Below are positions 29,052 to 38,278 of a stretch of DNA of 64,000 nucleotides, piece by piece. The notes below the pieces were generated by a model. The model was not told the DNA's origin and ran no database searches. It worked only from the letters and a program-made list of their open reading frames with translations. The stretch spans positions 400,715 to 464,714 of the forward strand of contig KE159609.1 in assembly GCA_000403295.2 (NCBI GenBank), written 5' to 3'. Source of the DNA: Lachnospiraceae bacterium M18-1. GTDB taxonomy: Bacteria; Bacillota; Clostridia; Lachnospirales; Lachnospiraceae. A program made the position numbers and the translations under genes. The stretch's first letter is position 1. Each line of letters begins with the position of its first letter.

Positions 29052-29102
29052 TGCGCACTGCGGCGTATGAGGTAGATGTCGCACTGCGACCGCCGCAGGC
29101 GC

Positions 29103-29126
29103 GAGTTTCGCAAGCGAAACTCTTTG
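29103..29126 (+). terminator. Terminator-like hairpin after telA
   Basis: GAGTTTCG-CAAG-CGAAACTC (29103-29122) followed by TTTGTTCC; a short T tract, so modest strength. Confidence 0.6.
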
Positions 29127-29184
29127 TTCCAATACGGCAATAGCAGGTACAGATATAAAAATAGAGGATAAGAGGAGATTTGTT

Positions 29185-30627
29185 ATGGCGAAGGAAAAGA
29201 AACTGGTAGAGTCAATTACTTCCAGGGAGAAGGATTTTGCACAGTGGTATACGGACGTTGTGCGGGAGGCAAAGCTGTGTGATTATTCAGGTGTCAAGGG
29301 ATGTCTGAATTATTTACCCAACGGATATGCGATCTGGGAGAAGATCCAGGCAGATTTAGATAAGCGCTTTAAGGACACTGGAGTGGAAAATGTCTATCTC
29401 CCGGTTTTGATTCCGGAGGCCCTGCTGCAGAAGGAAGCGGACCATATCGAGGGCTTTGCGCCCGAGGTTGCGTGGGTGACCCAGGGGGGTCTTGAGCCTC
29501 TGCAGGACAAATTCTGCATCCGTCCTACTTCGGAAACACTGTTTTGCGATGTATGGAGCAAGACCGTACAGTCCTACCGGGATCTGCCGAAGGTGTGGAA
29601 TCAGTGGTGCTCGGTGCTTCGATGGGAAAAGACCACCAGGCCCTTCCTGCGTTCCAGAGAATTTTTGTGGCAGGAAGGACATACGATCCATGCGACATTC
29701 GAAGAGGCTGAGCAGAGGACTCTGACCATGCGCGACGTGTATCGGGATTTTATCCAGGACGATCTCGCGATTCCGCTGGTATGCGGGCGCAAGACAGAGA
29801 GCGAGAAGTTTGCAGGGGCGCAGGATACCTATACGGTGGAAGCGCTGATGCATGACGGACAGGCATTGCAGTCCGCGACCAGCCATTTCTTCGGCAGTTC
29901 TTTCCCGGATGCATTTGACATCAAGTATTCGGATAAAAACAACGAGCTGCACAGTGTGTATGAGACTTCCTGGGGACTGTCCACAAGAATCATCGGCGCG
30001 ATCATCATGGTACACGGCGATGACAGCGGACTGGTGCTCCCGCCGAGGATCGCCCCGGTACAGACGAAGGTCATCCCCATTGCACAGCACAAGGAAGGGG
30101 TGCTGGACAAAGCAAGGGAGCTGCTGGATACATTGAGGGCGGCAGGCTATGCTGCGAAGATCGATGATTCCGACAAAGCACCGGGCTGGAAGTTCAGCGA
30201 GCAGGAGATTCAGGGAATCCCGACCCGGATCGAGATCGGTCCCAAGGACATCGAACAGGGCCAGGTGGTCGTAGTGCGGCGCGATACGAGAGAAAAGACG
30301 GTGGTTGCCATCGGCGAGATCACCACGAAGCTGGGAGAAATCCTGGAGACTATGCAGAAGGATATGTTTGAACGGGCAAAAGCATTTTTGGATTCCCACA
30401 TTGATTCCGCAGTGACTATGGAAGAAATGAACAGGAAGTTCAATGAGAGCCGCGGCTTTATCAAGGCAATGTGGTGCGGAGAGGAAAGCTGCGAGGATGA
30501 GATCAAGGCGCAGACAGGCGGCGCGTCTTCCCGGTGCATTCCAGATGAAGAGGAGCACCTGTCGGATGTATGCATCTGCTGCGGAAAACCCGCGAAGCAC
30601 ATGGTTTATTGGGGAAAAGCATACTAA
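29185..30627 (+). CDS. proS: Prolyl-tRNA synthetase, archaeal/eukaryotic-like short form
   Basis: 480 residues, without the editing insertion of the long bacterial ProRS. The frame starts MAKEKKLVESITSREKDFAQWY after AGAGGAGA. Class II motifs are present: motif 2 region (RWEKTTRPFLRSREFLWQEG) and the C-terminal motif 3 area; the C-terminal zinc-type module carries CGEESC, SSRC and CICCGK and ends in a Tyr, all typical of the archaeal type. The form is common in Clostridia and thought to be an ancient transfer. No T-box is seen upstream. It is 31 bp ahead of a permease gene. Confidence 0.95.
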   Translation: MAKEKKLVESITSREKDFAQWYTDVVREAKLCDYSGVKGCLNYLPNGYAIWEKIQADLDKRFKDTGVENVYLPVLIPEALLQKEADHIEGFAPEVAWVTQGGLEPLQDKFCIRPTSETLFCDVWSKTVQSYRDLPKVWNQWCSVLRWEKTTRPFLRSREFLWQEGHTIHATFEEAEQRTLTMRDVYRDFIQDDLAIPLVCGRKTESEKFAGAQDTYTVEALMHDGQALQSATSHFFGSSFPDAFDIKYSDKNNELHSVYETSWGLSTRIIGAIIMVHGDDSGLVLPPRIAPVQTKVIPIAQHKEGVLDKARELLDTLRAAGYAAKIDDSDKAPGWKFSEQEIQGIPTRIEIGPKDIEQGQVVVVRRDTREKTVVAIGEITTKLGEILETMQKDMFERAKAFLDSHIDSAVTMEEMNRKFNESRGFIKAMWCGEESCEDEIKAQTGGASSRCIPDEEEHLSDVCICCGKPAKHMVYWGKAY

Positions 30628-30658
30628 ATCATGATTGGAACTGGGGGCGGGGATTTTT

Positions 30659-31573
30659 ATGGCATTTCAGAATATGGTAAATATGCAGCTGATGATGTTC
30701 CTGCTTGCCGGAATCGGATTTTTCGTCAGAAAAAAAGGGATCATCAGCGGTGCCGCACGGAAAGAACTGGTGGGTTTCTGCCTCTATATCACACTGCCGT
30801 TCAATATCTTCCATTCTTTTCGGATGGACTGGGACCCGGGTATGCTTACGGCTTTTTTGCAAGTATTGCTTTTGTCAATCGGCTATAATGTGATTTCCAT
30901 TTTCATAAGTTTCCTTCTCTACCGCCGGACCGAATCCCGGCGGCAGAAGCCGCTGCGGTACGGAACGATTTTATCCAACGGCGGATTTCTGGGCAATCCG
31001 GTGATCGAAGGGATTTACGGTATGGAAGGCTTGTTTTACGCATCGGTATTTATGCTTCCGGTGCGTATTGTCATGTGGAGCATCGGTACGTCCTGTTTTC
31101 TGAAAGGCAGCCGGGAAAATCTGGCGAAAAAAGTGCTGACGCATCCATGTATTGCGGCAATCTATCTGGGCCTTGCGGCCATGCTTGCCGGGATCGAATT
31201 TCCGGTGTTTCTGGAAAATACAGTCAGCGGCATCAGCAGCTGCAACACGCCCCTGAGTATGATGCTGATCGGAATGATGCTTGCGGAGATGGATCCGAAG
31301 GGGATGCTGGACGGGACTATGGCATTTTATACGGCGGTGCGCTTGTTCCTGATCCCGGCTGTGATCTTCGGGACCACACGCCTGCTTCCTATCGACCCGC
31401 TTCTCCGCGGGATCACGGTGATCATCGCGGGAATGCCGACTCCGGTGACGACCGCACTGCTGTCCGCGAAGTATGAAGGAGACGAGCAATATGCAACGGC
31501 GATGATCTTTGTAACTACAGTGCTGTCGCTGGTGACGCTCCCGGCCTGGTGCTTTCTGCTGGGAGTATCATAA
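30659..31573 (+). CDS. AEC-family (auxin efflux carrier) permease
   Basis: 304 residues from the ATG at 30659 (MAFQNMVNMQLMMFLLAGIGFF). Ten hydrophobic spans in the AEC pattern, with conserved short turns (RKKGIIS; LSNGGFLGNPVIEGIYG; ALLSAKY near the end). In bacteria such carriers export or import organic acids such as malate or lactate; the substrate here is unknown. It may be cotranscribed with proS upstream. The Asn/Pro kinks in the membrane (GNPVI and the MPTPVT turn) fit a crossover-helix transporter. Confidence 0.88.
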   Translation: MAFQNMVNMQLMMFLLAGIGFFVRKKGIISGAARKELVGFCLYITLPFNIFHSFRMDWDPGMLTAFLQVLLLSIGYNVISIFISFLLYRRTESRRQKPLRYGTILSNGGFLGNPVIEGIYGMEGLFYASVFMLPVRIVMWSIGTSCFLKGSRENLAKKVLTHPCIAAIYLGLAAMLAGIEFPVFLENTVSGISSCNTPLSMMLIGMMLAEMDPKGMLDGTMAFYTAVRLFLIPAVIFGTTRLLPIDPLLRGITVIIAGMPTPVTTALLSAKYEGDEQYATAMIFVTTVLSLVTLPAWCFLLGVS

Positions 31574-31661
31574 ATAGGGGTGGACCGCAGGAACAGGATC
31601 CGGCGTATCTGTAAAGGAACAGGACAGATAAAATAGATGAACGAAAGGAATATTTAAGAGT

Positions 31662-32306
31662 ATGAAAAAACGGGTCATCCTCGGCTCCGCGTCTCCAAGG
31701 AGAAGAGAACTGCTGGAGCAGATCGGAATGGAGTTTGAGATTGTGGTCAGTAACGCACAAGAGCATTACGAGAGCACCCGTCCAGAGGAAATCGTCAGGG
31801 AGCTGTCGCTGATGAAGGCGCAGCATGTGGCGGAGGAAGTGGAGCAGCGTGAAAAGAAAAGTTCAGATCATGCCTGCATTTCCGAAATGGGAACGAGAGA
31901 GAGACATCTCCGCAATGTAATGATACTGGGTGCGGACACGATCGTTGTGCTGGACGGGCAGATCCTTGGAAAGCCGTCCGATGAGGAGGCGGCATTTTCC
32001 ATGCTGAAAAGCCTGCAGGGAAGGATGCACCAGGTCTATACAGGCGTTGCTCTGCTGGATTTTGACGGAAACGGAGAACTGCATACGATCACCCATGCCG
32101 AGGAAACGAAGGTTTATGTGCATGAAATGACGGATCAGGAGATCCGCCGGTATCTTGCTGCCGGGGAATCATTGGATAAAGCAGGCGCTTACGGAGTTCA
32201 GGGGCGGTTTGCGGCATACATCGACCGGATTGAAGGCGATTATTACAACGTAGTAGGGCTGCCGGTGGCATATCTGTACCATGAGGTCAAGGGGCGGTTG
32301 GAATAA
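31662..32306 (+). CDS. maf: Maf-family nucleotide pyrophosphatase
   Basis: 214 residues. Hallmark N-terminus (ILGSASPRRRELLEQIG), the central ILGADTIVVLDGQILGKP and the C-terminal DKAGAYGVQGRFAAYI. Maf proteins hydrolyse dTTP/UTP and modified nucleotides and can arrest septation when overproduced. A ~20-residue polar insertion (EEVEQREKKSSDHACISEMG) after the SLMKAQHVA motif is longer than usual. First of a run of closely spaced genes leading to the chaperone set. Confidence 0.92.
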   Translation: MKKRVILGSASPRRRELLEQIGMEFEIVVSNAQEHYESTRPEEIVRELSLMKAQHVAEEVEQREKKSSDHACISEMGTRERHLRNVMILGADTIVVLDGQILGKPSDEEAAFSMLKSLQGRMHQVYTGVALLDFDGNGELHTITHAEETKVYVHEMTDQEIRRYLAAGESLDKAGAYGVQGRFAAYIDRIEGDYYNVVGLPVAYLYHEVKGRLE

Positions 32307-32347
32307 GGAAGTCCGTAAGGGATACATAGAAGAATATGGAGTGAATG

Positions 32348-32962
32348 ATGGGAATATTTTCTTTTCTTAAAAATGAGGAAAAAGAGGCAGAGGAAAAGGC
32401 TTTCCGTCTGAAGACAGAGGAAATGCTGACGAAACTGACAGAGGAAATGAAGAAAGGGCAGGAGCTTACGGAAAACCTTTCCCAGGATATCCGGCAGGTC
32501 AGTTCAGACGTGCGCCGGCACGATATGGCTCTGGAAGACTGCCTGGACGCCCTGGAAGAGCAGCAGGAGGAACAGCGGAAGAGCCGGGATCAGGTCAGGA
32601 AGCTCGAAGCGGAACAGGAGAAGCTTCTAAAGTTTCTGTCGGTATATCAGGAACAGCTCTGGGGGATGAAGCGGTATGCCGGACAAAATGCTCCTGAATG
32701 GCTCTCACAGCTTGAGCTGATGGAAAAAGCGGCGGAAGGAGCCAGACTATCCAGCGGGATCGCATGGATTGAAGAGTCCGGGGTACAGGTGGACTATGCG
32801 CTTCATGAAGTGATCGAGGCCAGAACGACATCCGAGGAAGCGATGGATATGCGGGTGGCGGAAATCTACAGTCCTGGCGTGATCTGGCGGGGCGAGGTAA
32901 AAAAGAAAGCCCGGGTGGCGGCATACCGTCTGGAAAGAGAAGGACAGAAATCAGTTCTGTGA
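32348..32962 (+). CDS. Divergent GrpE-like nucleotide exchange factor
   Basis: 204 residues; the ATG at 32348 has GGAG six bases away, better spaced than the one at 32345. The first ~110 residues are a long charged coiled coil, as in GrpE dimers. The C-terminal ~45 residues match the GrpE beta domain in layout: LHEVIEARTTSEEA then VAEIYSPGVIWRGEVKKKAR, compare the GrpE pattern HEAV...VVEVLQ.GY...RV.RPA. The gene sits 24 bp ahead of an Hsp70 gene, which makes a nucleotide exchange role likely. The family is assigned by pattern and context, not by strong identity. Confidence 0.65.
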   Translation: MGIFSFLKNEEKEAEEKAFRLKTEEMLTKLTEEMKKGQELTENLSQDIRQVSSDVRRHDMALEDCLDALEEQQEEQRKSRDQVRKLEAEQEKLLKFLSVYQEQLWGMKRYAGQNAPEWLSQLELMEKAAEGARLSSGIAWIEESGVQVDYALHEVIEARTTSEEAMDMRVAEIYSPGVIWRGEVKKKARVAAYRLEREGQKSVL

Positions 32963-32986
32963 GAAAGGATACGGAGGAGAAAGATA

Positions 32987-34702
32987 ATGGGTGCGGATAC
33001 AATTATAGGGATTGACCTTGGGACTTCGACAACGGAAGCGGCAGTGATCCGGGACGGAAAACCAGTGATGATCGTTAATCTTGACGGACAGGTGATCACG
33101 CCTTCCGCCGCCGGTGTTGACAAGAGCGGGCAGCTTGTATTTGGAGAAAAGGCAAAGGCTCAGTATCTTCTGGCGCCGGAGGATACGGTGATCGAGGCGA
33201 AACGGAAGATCGGTACAAAAGAAAAGCTGCGTATGGGAAACAAGGACTATACGCCGGTGGAGATCTCGTCCATGCTGCTCAAATATGTAAAGGACTATGT
33301 ATCGGAATCCCTGGGCGAAAATATTTCCAGAGCGGTGATCTCTGTCCCTGCATATTTTGACGATCTGCAGAGGCAGGAAACTGTGGAGGCCGGAAAGCGG
33401 GCAGGCTTTGAGGTGGAGCGGATCATCAATGAACCTACGGCGGCAGCCCTAAGCTACGGGATCGGCCACATGGAGGAAGAAAGCCATATACTGGTCTATG
33501 ATCTGGGCGGCGGTACATTTGACGTGACACTTCTGGAAATGTTCGGAGGCGTAGTGGAGGTGAAAGCCAGCAGCGGCGACAACCGGCTTGGAGGAAAGGA
33601 TTTTGATGAATGTCTGATCCAGTGGCTCGTTTCACAGTTCCGAAAGAAACACGGAAAAGACCTGAGCAAAGATGCTGCGGCCATGGTCAAGCTGAAAGAA
33701 CAGGCTGAATGGTGCAAAAAGGAACTGAGCAGCCGGGAATCCTGCCAGATTGTGATCCCGTTTATTGCAGAAAAGAGCGGAACTCCGCTGGCGTTAGAAG
33801 AAACGGTGACGCTGGAGTTGTTTGAGGAAATGACCCGGGACCTGGTGGAACGGACCCACGCTCCCATCGACGTAGTTCTGGCAGACAGCGGAGTGCTGGC
33901 CAAGGATATTGACAGGATCCTGCTGGTAGGCGGCTCCACCCGGATGCCGATGGTACGCAGGGATATTGAAGCCTATTTGCAGAAGGAGCCGTCAAAAGCG
34001 GTGAATCCGGATTATGCGGTGGCGGAAGGCGCGGCGATCCAGGCCGGCATCATCGAAGGGACGCTGAGCCGGGAAGAGGGCATCATCATGACAGACGTGA
34101 ATCCCTATACACTGGGGATCCGCGTGTTGTGCGAGGACAGATCCCATTATATGAGTATTGTGATTCCAAGGAATGTGACGATTCCGGTTGTCAGAAAAGG
34201 GATTTACTATACAAGCGCTGACAATCAGACCTCCGCGAAAATTGAAGTTTACCAGGGAGAGCACGATGACGTGCGGCTGAACCATTTCCTGGGAGAATTT
34301 GTGATCTCCGGTATTCCCATGCGCCCGGAAGGAGAAGAGCGGATCGAAGTGGAGTTTTCCTATAATCTGAACGGGATGCTGGAGGTCAGCGCGCGGATCC
34401 CAAGCTCGGGAGAAGAGGCGTCGGTTGAAATCAACATGATGGCATATGAAGAGGAATTTTTTACGGAAGCGGCAACAGATGTCAGCAAATGGAAAGAGTC
34501 TTCTCTTGCAAAGGAATTTCGGACGGTGGTCCGCAGGGCTGAGCGCAGGCTGAAAAGTGAAACGGTTCAGAATATGCCGTTTTACAGAGAGGACCTGGAG
34601 AGCTGCCTGTATGACCTGAAGCTGGCCTTGATCGAGGAAGATGAGGACCGGGCGGCGGAGCTGGAAGAGGATATCCTGGATCTGTTGGAAGAGCGAGAAT
34701 GA
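32987..34702 (+). CDS. Accessory Hsp70 (DnaK-like) chaperone
   Basis: 571 residues, shorter than canonical DnaK (~610-640). The ATPase domain has the actin-fold phosphate loops ([28 protein letters not shown]), [11 protein letters not shown] and VGGSTRMP. The substrate domain is recognisable ([28 protein letters not shown]) with a reduced helical lid; there is no EEVD-type or Gly-rich tail. LGTST replaces the LGTTNS of housekeeping DnaK. It is not in a hrcA-grpE-dnaK-dnaJ operon but between a GrpE-like and a J-like gene, so it looks like a specialised Hsp70 with its own partners. Confidence 0.93.
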   Translation: MGADTIIGIDLGTSTTEAAVIRDGKPVMIVNLDGQVITPSAAGVDKSGQLVFGEKAKAQYLLAPEDTVIEAKRKIGTKEKLRMGNKDYTPVEISSMLLKYVKDYVSESLGENISRAVISVPAYFDDLQRQETVEAGKRAGFEVERIINEPTAAALSYGIGHMEEESHILVYDLGGGTFDVTLLEMFGGVVEVKASSGDNRLGGKDFDECLIQWLVSQFRKKHGKDLSKDAAAMVKLKEQAEWCKKELSSRESCQIVIPFIAEKSGTPLALEETVTLELFEEMTRDLVERTHAPIDVVLADSGVLAKDIDRILLVGGSTRMPMVRRDIEAYLQKEPSKAVNPDYAVAEGAAIQAGIIEGTLSREEGIIMTDVNPYTLGIRVLCEDRSHYMSIVIPRNVTIPVVRKGIYYTSADNQTSAKIEVYQGEHDDVRLNHFLGEFVISGIPMRPEGEERIEVEFSYNLNGMLEVSARIPSSGEEASVEINMMAYEEEFFTEAATDVSKWKESSLAKEFRTVVRRAERRLKSETVQNMPFYREDLESCLYDLKLALIEEDEDRAAELEEDILDLLEERE

Positions 34703-34715
34703 GGGGCGGCAGGGC

Positions 34716-36104
34716 ATGGATGATTATAGAGTATTGGGGCTGGAACAGGGAGCGACCCAGAAGGAAATAAAAAGGGCTTACTTTTCTCTGGTCAGAAAAT
34801 ATTCTCCAGAGGAATCTCCGGAAAAATTCCGGGAGATCCGGGAGGCTTATGAGCGGTTAAAGGGACAGACAGAAGGCCGGGGACCTGTCTTTACCAGACC
34901 GTCAGACCCTCTGGCGGGAAAGTTTCTGGACTTGTACTGGCAGCACCGGAATGCGCAGGATCCCTATAGCGCCCGGGATGTCTGCGAAGAGGCATGGAAG
35001 CGTTTTCCGGAAGAAATCCAATTTTTATACTACCTGGCGCTTGCACAGCGCCGGGCAGGAAATTCGGGAAAGTCTGTGAAAAGCTGTGAAGAGCTTGTAA
35101 AGCGGGAACCAGAAAATCAGTGGTTCTGGAGAGAGCTTGCCGTTTCCTATGATGAGAGGAACTATACCCGGAAGGCATATGCGGCGTATGAAAAGGCGTA
35201 TGAACTGGGATGCCGGGACAACCGGTTTTTATTGGATTTTTCCGTATCCTGTGATAATTATGAGAGATATGACCGGGGAATCCAGGTGCTGACAGAATTG
35301 GTCAGAAAGGACAGACGCTGGAAAAGGGAAGAGATATCGGAAGTATTGGCTGCATACTCGGGGATCCTGTCCATGTGCTGCAAAGAACGCCGGGACTTCA
35401 GCAGCATGCTGGCCGAATTTGAACAGTTTATCCGGCAATATTCCATTTATATAGCGGAGTATCTGGATATCGTGCTTGGATTTTGTACGAGGATGATACA
35501 GGATATGAATCTGTGCGCGTCCCCCCATGACCTGATCAGGGATATTCTTTCAGCGGTAGAGAAGGTATGTGTGCAGGGTAAGGCTAAGGAACTGCTGGCT
35601 ATGGTCCGGGGGCAGTACGTGGATCAATGTATCTGGGAGGATAAGCGCCTGTCGGAAACCGTGCAGCTCGGAACCGAGGTATTCTTTCTGATGGATGGCA
35701 AGTCGGCGGACCTTCGGACTTATGCGCTGCTGGATCTGAAATTATGTATGATCGAGGAGCGGGAGGAGGTGCTTCCTCAGCTGGAGATCATGAAAGAGGA
35801 ATACCCGGAGTATTATGAAAAAATCTGTGATTTCGCGGAACAGCTCCAGAATGAAAAGAACCTGGGATATCTAAAAAGTAGTTTGCTGAAACAATATATC
35901 CGCTTGGGAAAATACATAACCGGGGGGAAATATTTTGAAAAATACCCGGATGAAAAAAAGAAGGCTATGAGGACTGCGGTCCATCAGTATAACGGCGACC
36001 AGCCCTTTGTGAGAAGCGGGAAAAAGATCGGAAGAAATGATCCCTGTCCCTGCGGGAGCGGGAAAAAATATAAGCATTGCTGCATGAAAAAGGAACAGGT
36101 ATAA
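34716..36104 (+). CDS. J-like domain protein with helical repeats and a SEC-C zinc motif
   Basis: 462 residues from the ATG at 34716 ([22 protein letters not shown]). Residues 1-50 fold as a J domain by pattern, but the HPD tripeptide expected after helix II reads Ser30-Pro31-Glu32. The middle ~350 residues are TPR-like helical pairs ([37 protein letters not shown]). The last 25 residues are a SEC-C motif ([18 protein letters not shown]), a zinc knuckle known from SecA. Thirteen bases after the Hsp70 gene, so surely coexpressed. It likely docks clients to that Hsp70; whether it stimulates ATPase is doubtful without HPD. Confidence 0.85.
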   Translation: MDDYRVLGLEQGATQKEIKRAYFSLVRKYSPEESPEKFREIREAYERLKGQTEGRGPVFTRPSDPLAGKFLDLYWQHRNAQDPYSARDVCEEAWKRFPEEIQFLYYLALAQRRAGNSGKSVKSCEELVKREPENQWFWRELAVSYDERNYTRKAYAAYEKAYELGCRDNRFLLDFSVSCDNYERYDRGIQVLTELVRKDRRWKREEISEVLAAYSGILSMCCKERRDFSSMLAEFEQFIRQYSIYIAEYLDIVLGFCTRMIQDMNLCASPHDLIRDILSAVEKVCVQGKAKELLAMVRGQYVDQCIWEDKRLSETVQLGTEVFFLMDGKSADLRTYALLDLKLCMIEEREEVLPQLEIMKEEYPEYYEKICDFAEQLQNEKNLGYLKSSLLKQYIRLGKYITGGKYFEKYPDEKKKAMRTAVHQYNGDQPFVRSGKKIGRNDPCPCGSGKKYKHCCMKKEQV

Positions 36105-36178
36105 TGATAAATTTTCCGGGAATACTGAGAAAAGGTAGTGCAGAACAGCCTATGAATAAAATTCCAGGAGGAAGATTT

Positions 36179-36364
36179 ATGAAAGCAAAGGTAAATGAAG
36201 GGTGTATTTCCTGCGGAGCATGTGTTTCTACCTGCCCGGAGGTATTTCGGTTCAATGATGAAGATGTGGCGGAAGCTTATGCGGACGTTACGGAAGAGAC
36301 AAAAGAGGCGGCAGAAGAGGCAAGAGACAGCTGCCCTGTTTCAGTGATCGACCTGATGGATTAA
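36179..36364 (+). CDS. Single [4Fe-4S] ferredoxin
   Basis: 61 residues from the ATG at 36179 (MKAKVNEGCISCGACVSTCPE) with CCAGGAGG upstream; the longer frame overlaps the previous gene and is not family-like. CxxCGxCxxxCP plus a distal CPVSVI give one cubane cluster, as in the short Thermotoga/Desulfovibrio-type ferredoxins. The acidic middle (TEETKEAAEEAR) suits docking to basic partners. No redox enzyme is adjacent. A terminator follows. Confidence 0.93.
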   Translation: MKAKVNEGCISCGACVSTCPEVFRFNDEDVAEAYADVTEETKEAAEEARDSCPVSVIDLMD

Positions 36365-36387
36365 AAGTAATGGTCTATAACCATTTT

Positions 36388-36425
36388 GGCATATCAGGAG
36401 CTTTATCTGATATGCCTTACTTTTT
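36388..36425 (+). terminator. Terminator after the ferredoxin gene
   Basis: GGCATATCAG (36388-36397) pairs perfectly with CTGATATGCC (36407-36416); TTACTTTTT follows. Confidence 0.88.
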
Positions 36426-36469
36426 CAACATAGGTTACTATAAATTCAAATCAGAAGAGGGCAATTTTT

Positions 36470-38278
36470 GTGGAATACATAGACTCAAAATACAGAAAAT
36501 TAAATCTGACCCGCCGGTTTTTTGACGGATCGAAGGGTTATTTTGCTGCCGCAGTTGCCGCATCTCTGGCAGCAACGGTCTTAAACGCGCTGACACCCCA
36601 GATTTTCCGGTTCAGTGTCGACTCGGTCCTGGGCGGCGGAAAATATACGTATCTGGCAGGTCACCTCTGGATCTTGTCGCTTTTGCTCATTGCAGTGGCG
36701 GTGCTGTCTGGAATCGCGCAGTATATCTGCCGGTCCAATACGGCCATGGCAGGGGAGAATTTTGCAAAAAATATGCGGGACGCCCTGTTTGTCCATGTGC
36801 AGAAGCTGCCGATGGACTGGCATGATCAAAATCAGACAGGTGATATTATTCAGCGGTGTACGTCAGACGTAGAGGTTATCCGCAACTTTGTAGTCAACCA
36901 GCTTCTGGAAGTGTTCCGCACCGTGTTTCTGGTCGTGACCTCTTTTGTTATGATGCTGTATATGAATGTGAAACTGTCGCTGGTGGTGCTGGCTTTTGTG
37001 CCTATGGTCGTATTGTACTCCGCTGTTTTTTACCGCCTCATCGCCAAAAGGTTTGTGGATGCAGACGAGGCAGAAGGGGAATTGTCAACGGTAGTCCAGG
37101 AAAATGCGACTGGTGTGCGGGTAGTACGCGCCTTTGGCCGTGAAAAGTTCGAGATGGACCGTTTCCGTGAAAAGAATGAGATCTTTGCGAAGCTCTGGAT
37201 CCGGCTGGGCACACTGTCCGGGCTGTACTGGGGCATAGGGGATCTGATCACGGGCTTTCAGGTGGTCGCGGTGATCGTTCTGGGAACGATCGAGGCGGTA
37301 CATGGAACAATCTCCGTGGGAGAATTTATCGCTTTTGCATCTTATAATACAACGCTGGTGTGGCCGATTCGCGGGCTGGGGAGAATCCTTTCCGATATGA
37401 GCAAGGCCGGTGTGTCTTTCGAGCGTGTGGATTATATCATACGGGCGGAAGAAGAGGCTTATACGGGCCAGGGAAGAAAAGAAGGCACAGGGCGGACAGG
37501 TACGTTTGATATTCGCTTTGAACATGTAAATTTTGCATATGAATCCGGGAAAGAAGTTTTGTCAGACGTAGATTTTTCCATCCCGCAGGGATATACCTTC
37601 GGCATCCTTGGCGGGACCGGAAGCGGAAAGTCGACCATCGTACAGCTATTGACACGCCTGTACGAACTGGAGGACGGGCAGGGAAGGATCAGTATCGGCG
37701 GAAGGGATATCAGAGAGATTCCGCTGGAGCAGCTCCGAAGCTGTATCGGCATGGTATTGCAGGAGCCTTTCTTATATTCCAGGACAATCCGGGAAAATAT
37801 CGCGGCCTGCGCGCCCGGCGCTTCCATGGAGGAAATCCGCCGTGCGGCGGAGACGGCCTGTGTGGATGAGTCGGTCATGAGCTTCCCGGACGGTTATGAT
37901 ACGCTGGTAGGGGAGCGGGGAGTGACGCTTTCGGGAGGGCAGAGGCAGCGCGTGGCGATCGCCAGAATGCTGCTCCAGAAAGCGCCCATACTGGTCTTTG
38001 ACGATTCGCTCTCAGCAGTAGATTCGCAGACAGATTCCATGATCAGAAAAGCGCTCAGCGATGATATGGAACAGGCAACGGTCATCCTGATCTCCCACCG
38101 GATCACAACACTCATGGGAGCGGATCAGATTCTGGTGCTGAACCAGGGACGGGTGGAAGAAATGGGCACTCATTATGAGCTGATCAGAAAGCAGGGGATC
38201 TACCGCAGGATATACGATATCCAGATGAGCCAGGACGACCGGGAACAGATGGGAGGTGCAGAAGATGGCGGCATATGA
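36470..38278 (+). CDS. ABC exporter half-transporter, degenerate-site subunit
   Basis: 602 residues from a GTG with AGAGGG eight bases away. Six-helix membrane domain then nucleotide-binding domain: Walker A GGTGSGKST, signature LSGGQRQRVAIARML, Walker B ILVFDDSLSAVD. The residue after Walker B Asp is Asp instead of the catalytic Glu, which marks the degenerate-site half of heterodimeric exporters such as BmrCD or TM287/288. It overlaps the next gene, its partner, by 14 bases. Multidrug or lipid/peptide export; substrate unknown. Confidence 0.93.
   Translation: MEYIDSKYRKLNLTRRFFDGSKGYFAAAVAASLAATVLNALTPQIFRFSVDSVLGGGKYTYLAGHLWILSLLLIAVAVLSGIAQYICRSNTAMAGENFAKNMRDALFVHVQKLPMDWHDQNQTGDIIQRCTSDVEVIRNFVVNQLLEVFRTVFLVVTSFVMMLYMNVKLSLVVLAFVPMVVLYSAVFYRLIAKRFVDADEAEGELSTVVQENATGVRVVRAFGREKFEMDRFREKNEIFAKLWIRLGTLSGLYWGIGDLITGFQVVAVIVLGTIEAVHGTISVGEFIAFASYNTTLVWPIRGLGRILSDMSKAGVSFERVDYIIRAEEEAYTGQGRKEGTGRTGTFDIRFEHVNFAYESGKEVLSDVDFSIPQGYTFGILGGTGSGKSTIVQLLTRLYELEDGQGRISIGGRDIREIPLEQLRSCIGMVLQEPFLYSRTIRENIAACAPGASMEEIRRAAETACVDESVMSFPDGYDTLVGERGVTLSGGQRQRVAIARMLLQKAPILVFDDSLSAVDSQTDSMIRKALSDDMEQATVILISHRITTLMGADQILVLNQGRVEEMGTHYELIRKQGIYRRIYDIQMSQDDREQMGGAEDGGI

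Noticed and set aside
29356..30600. 414-codon minus-strand ORF inside proS
   Set aside because: Antisense shadow of an intact prolyl-tRNA synthetase.
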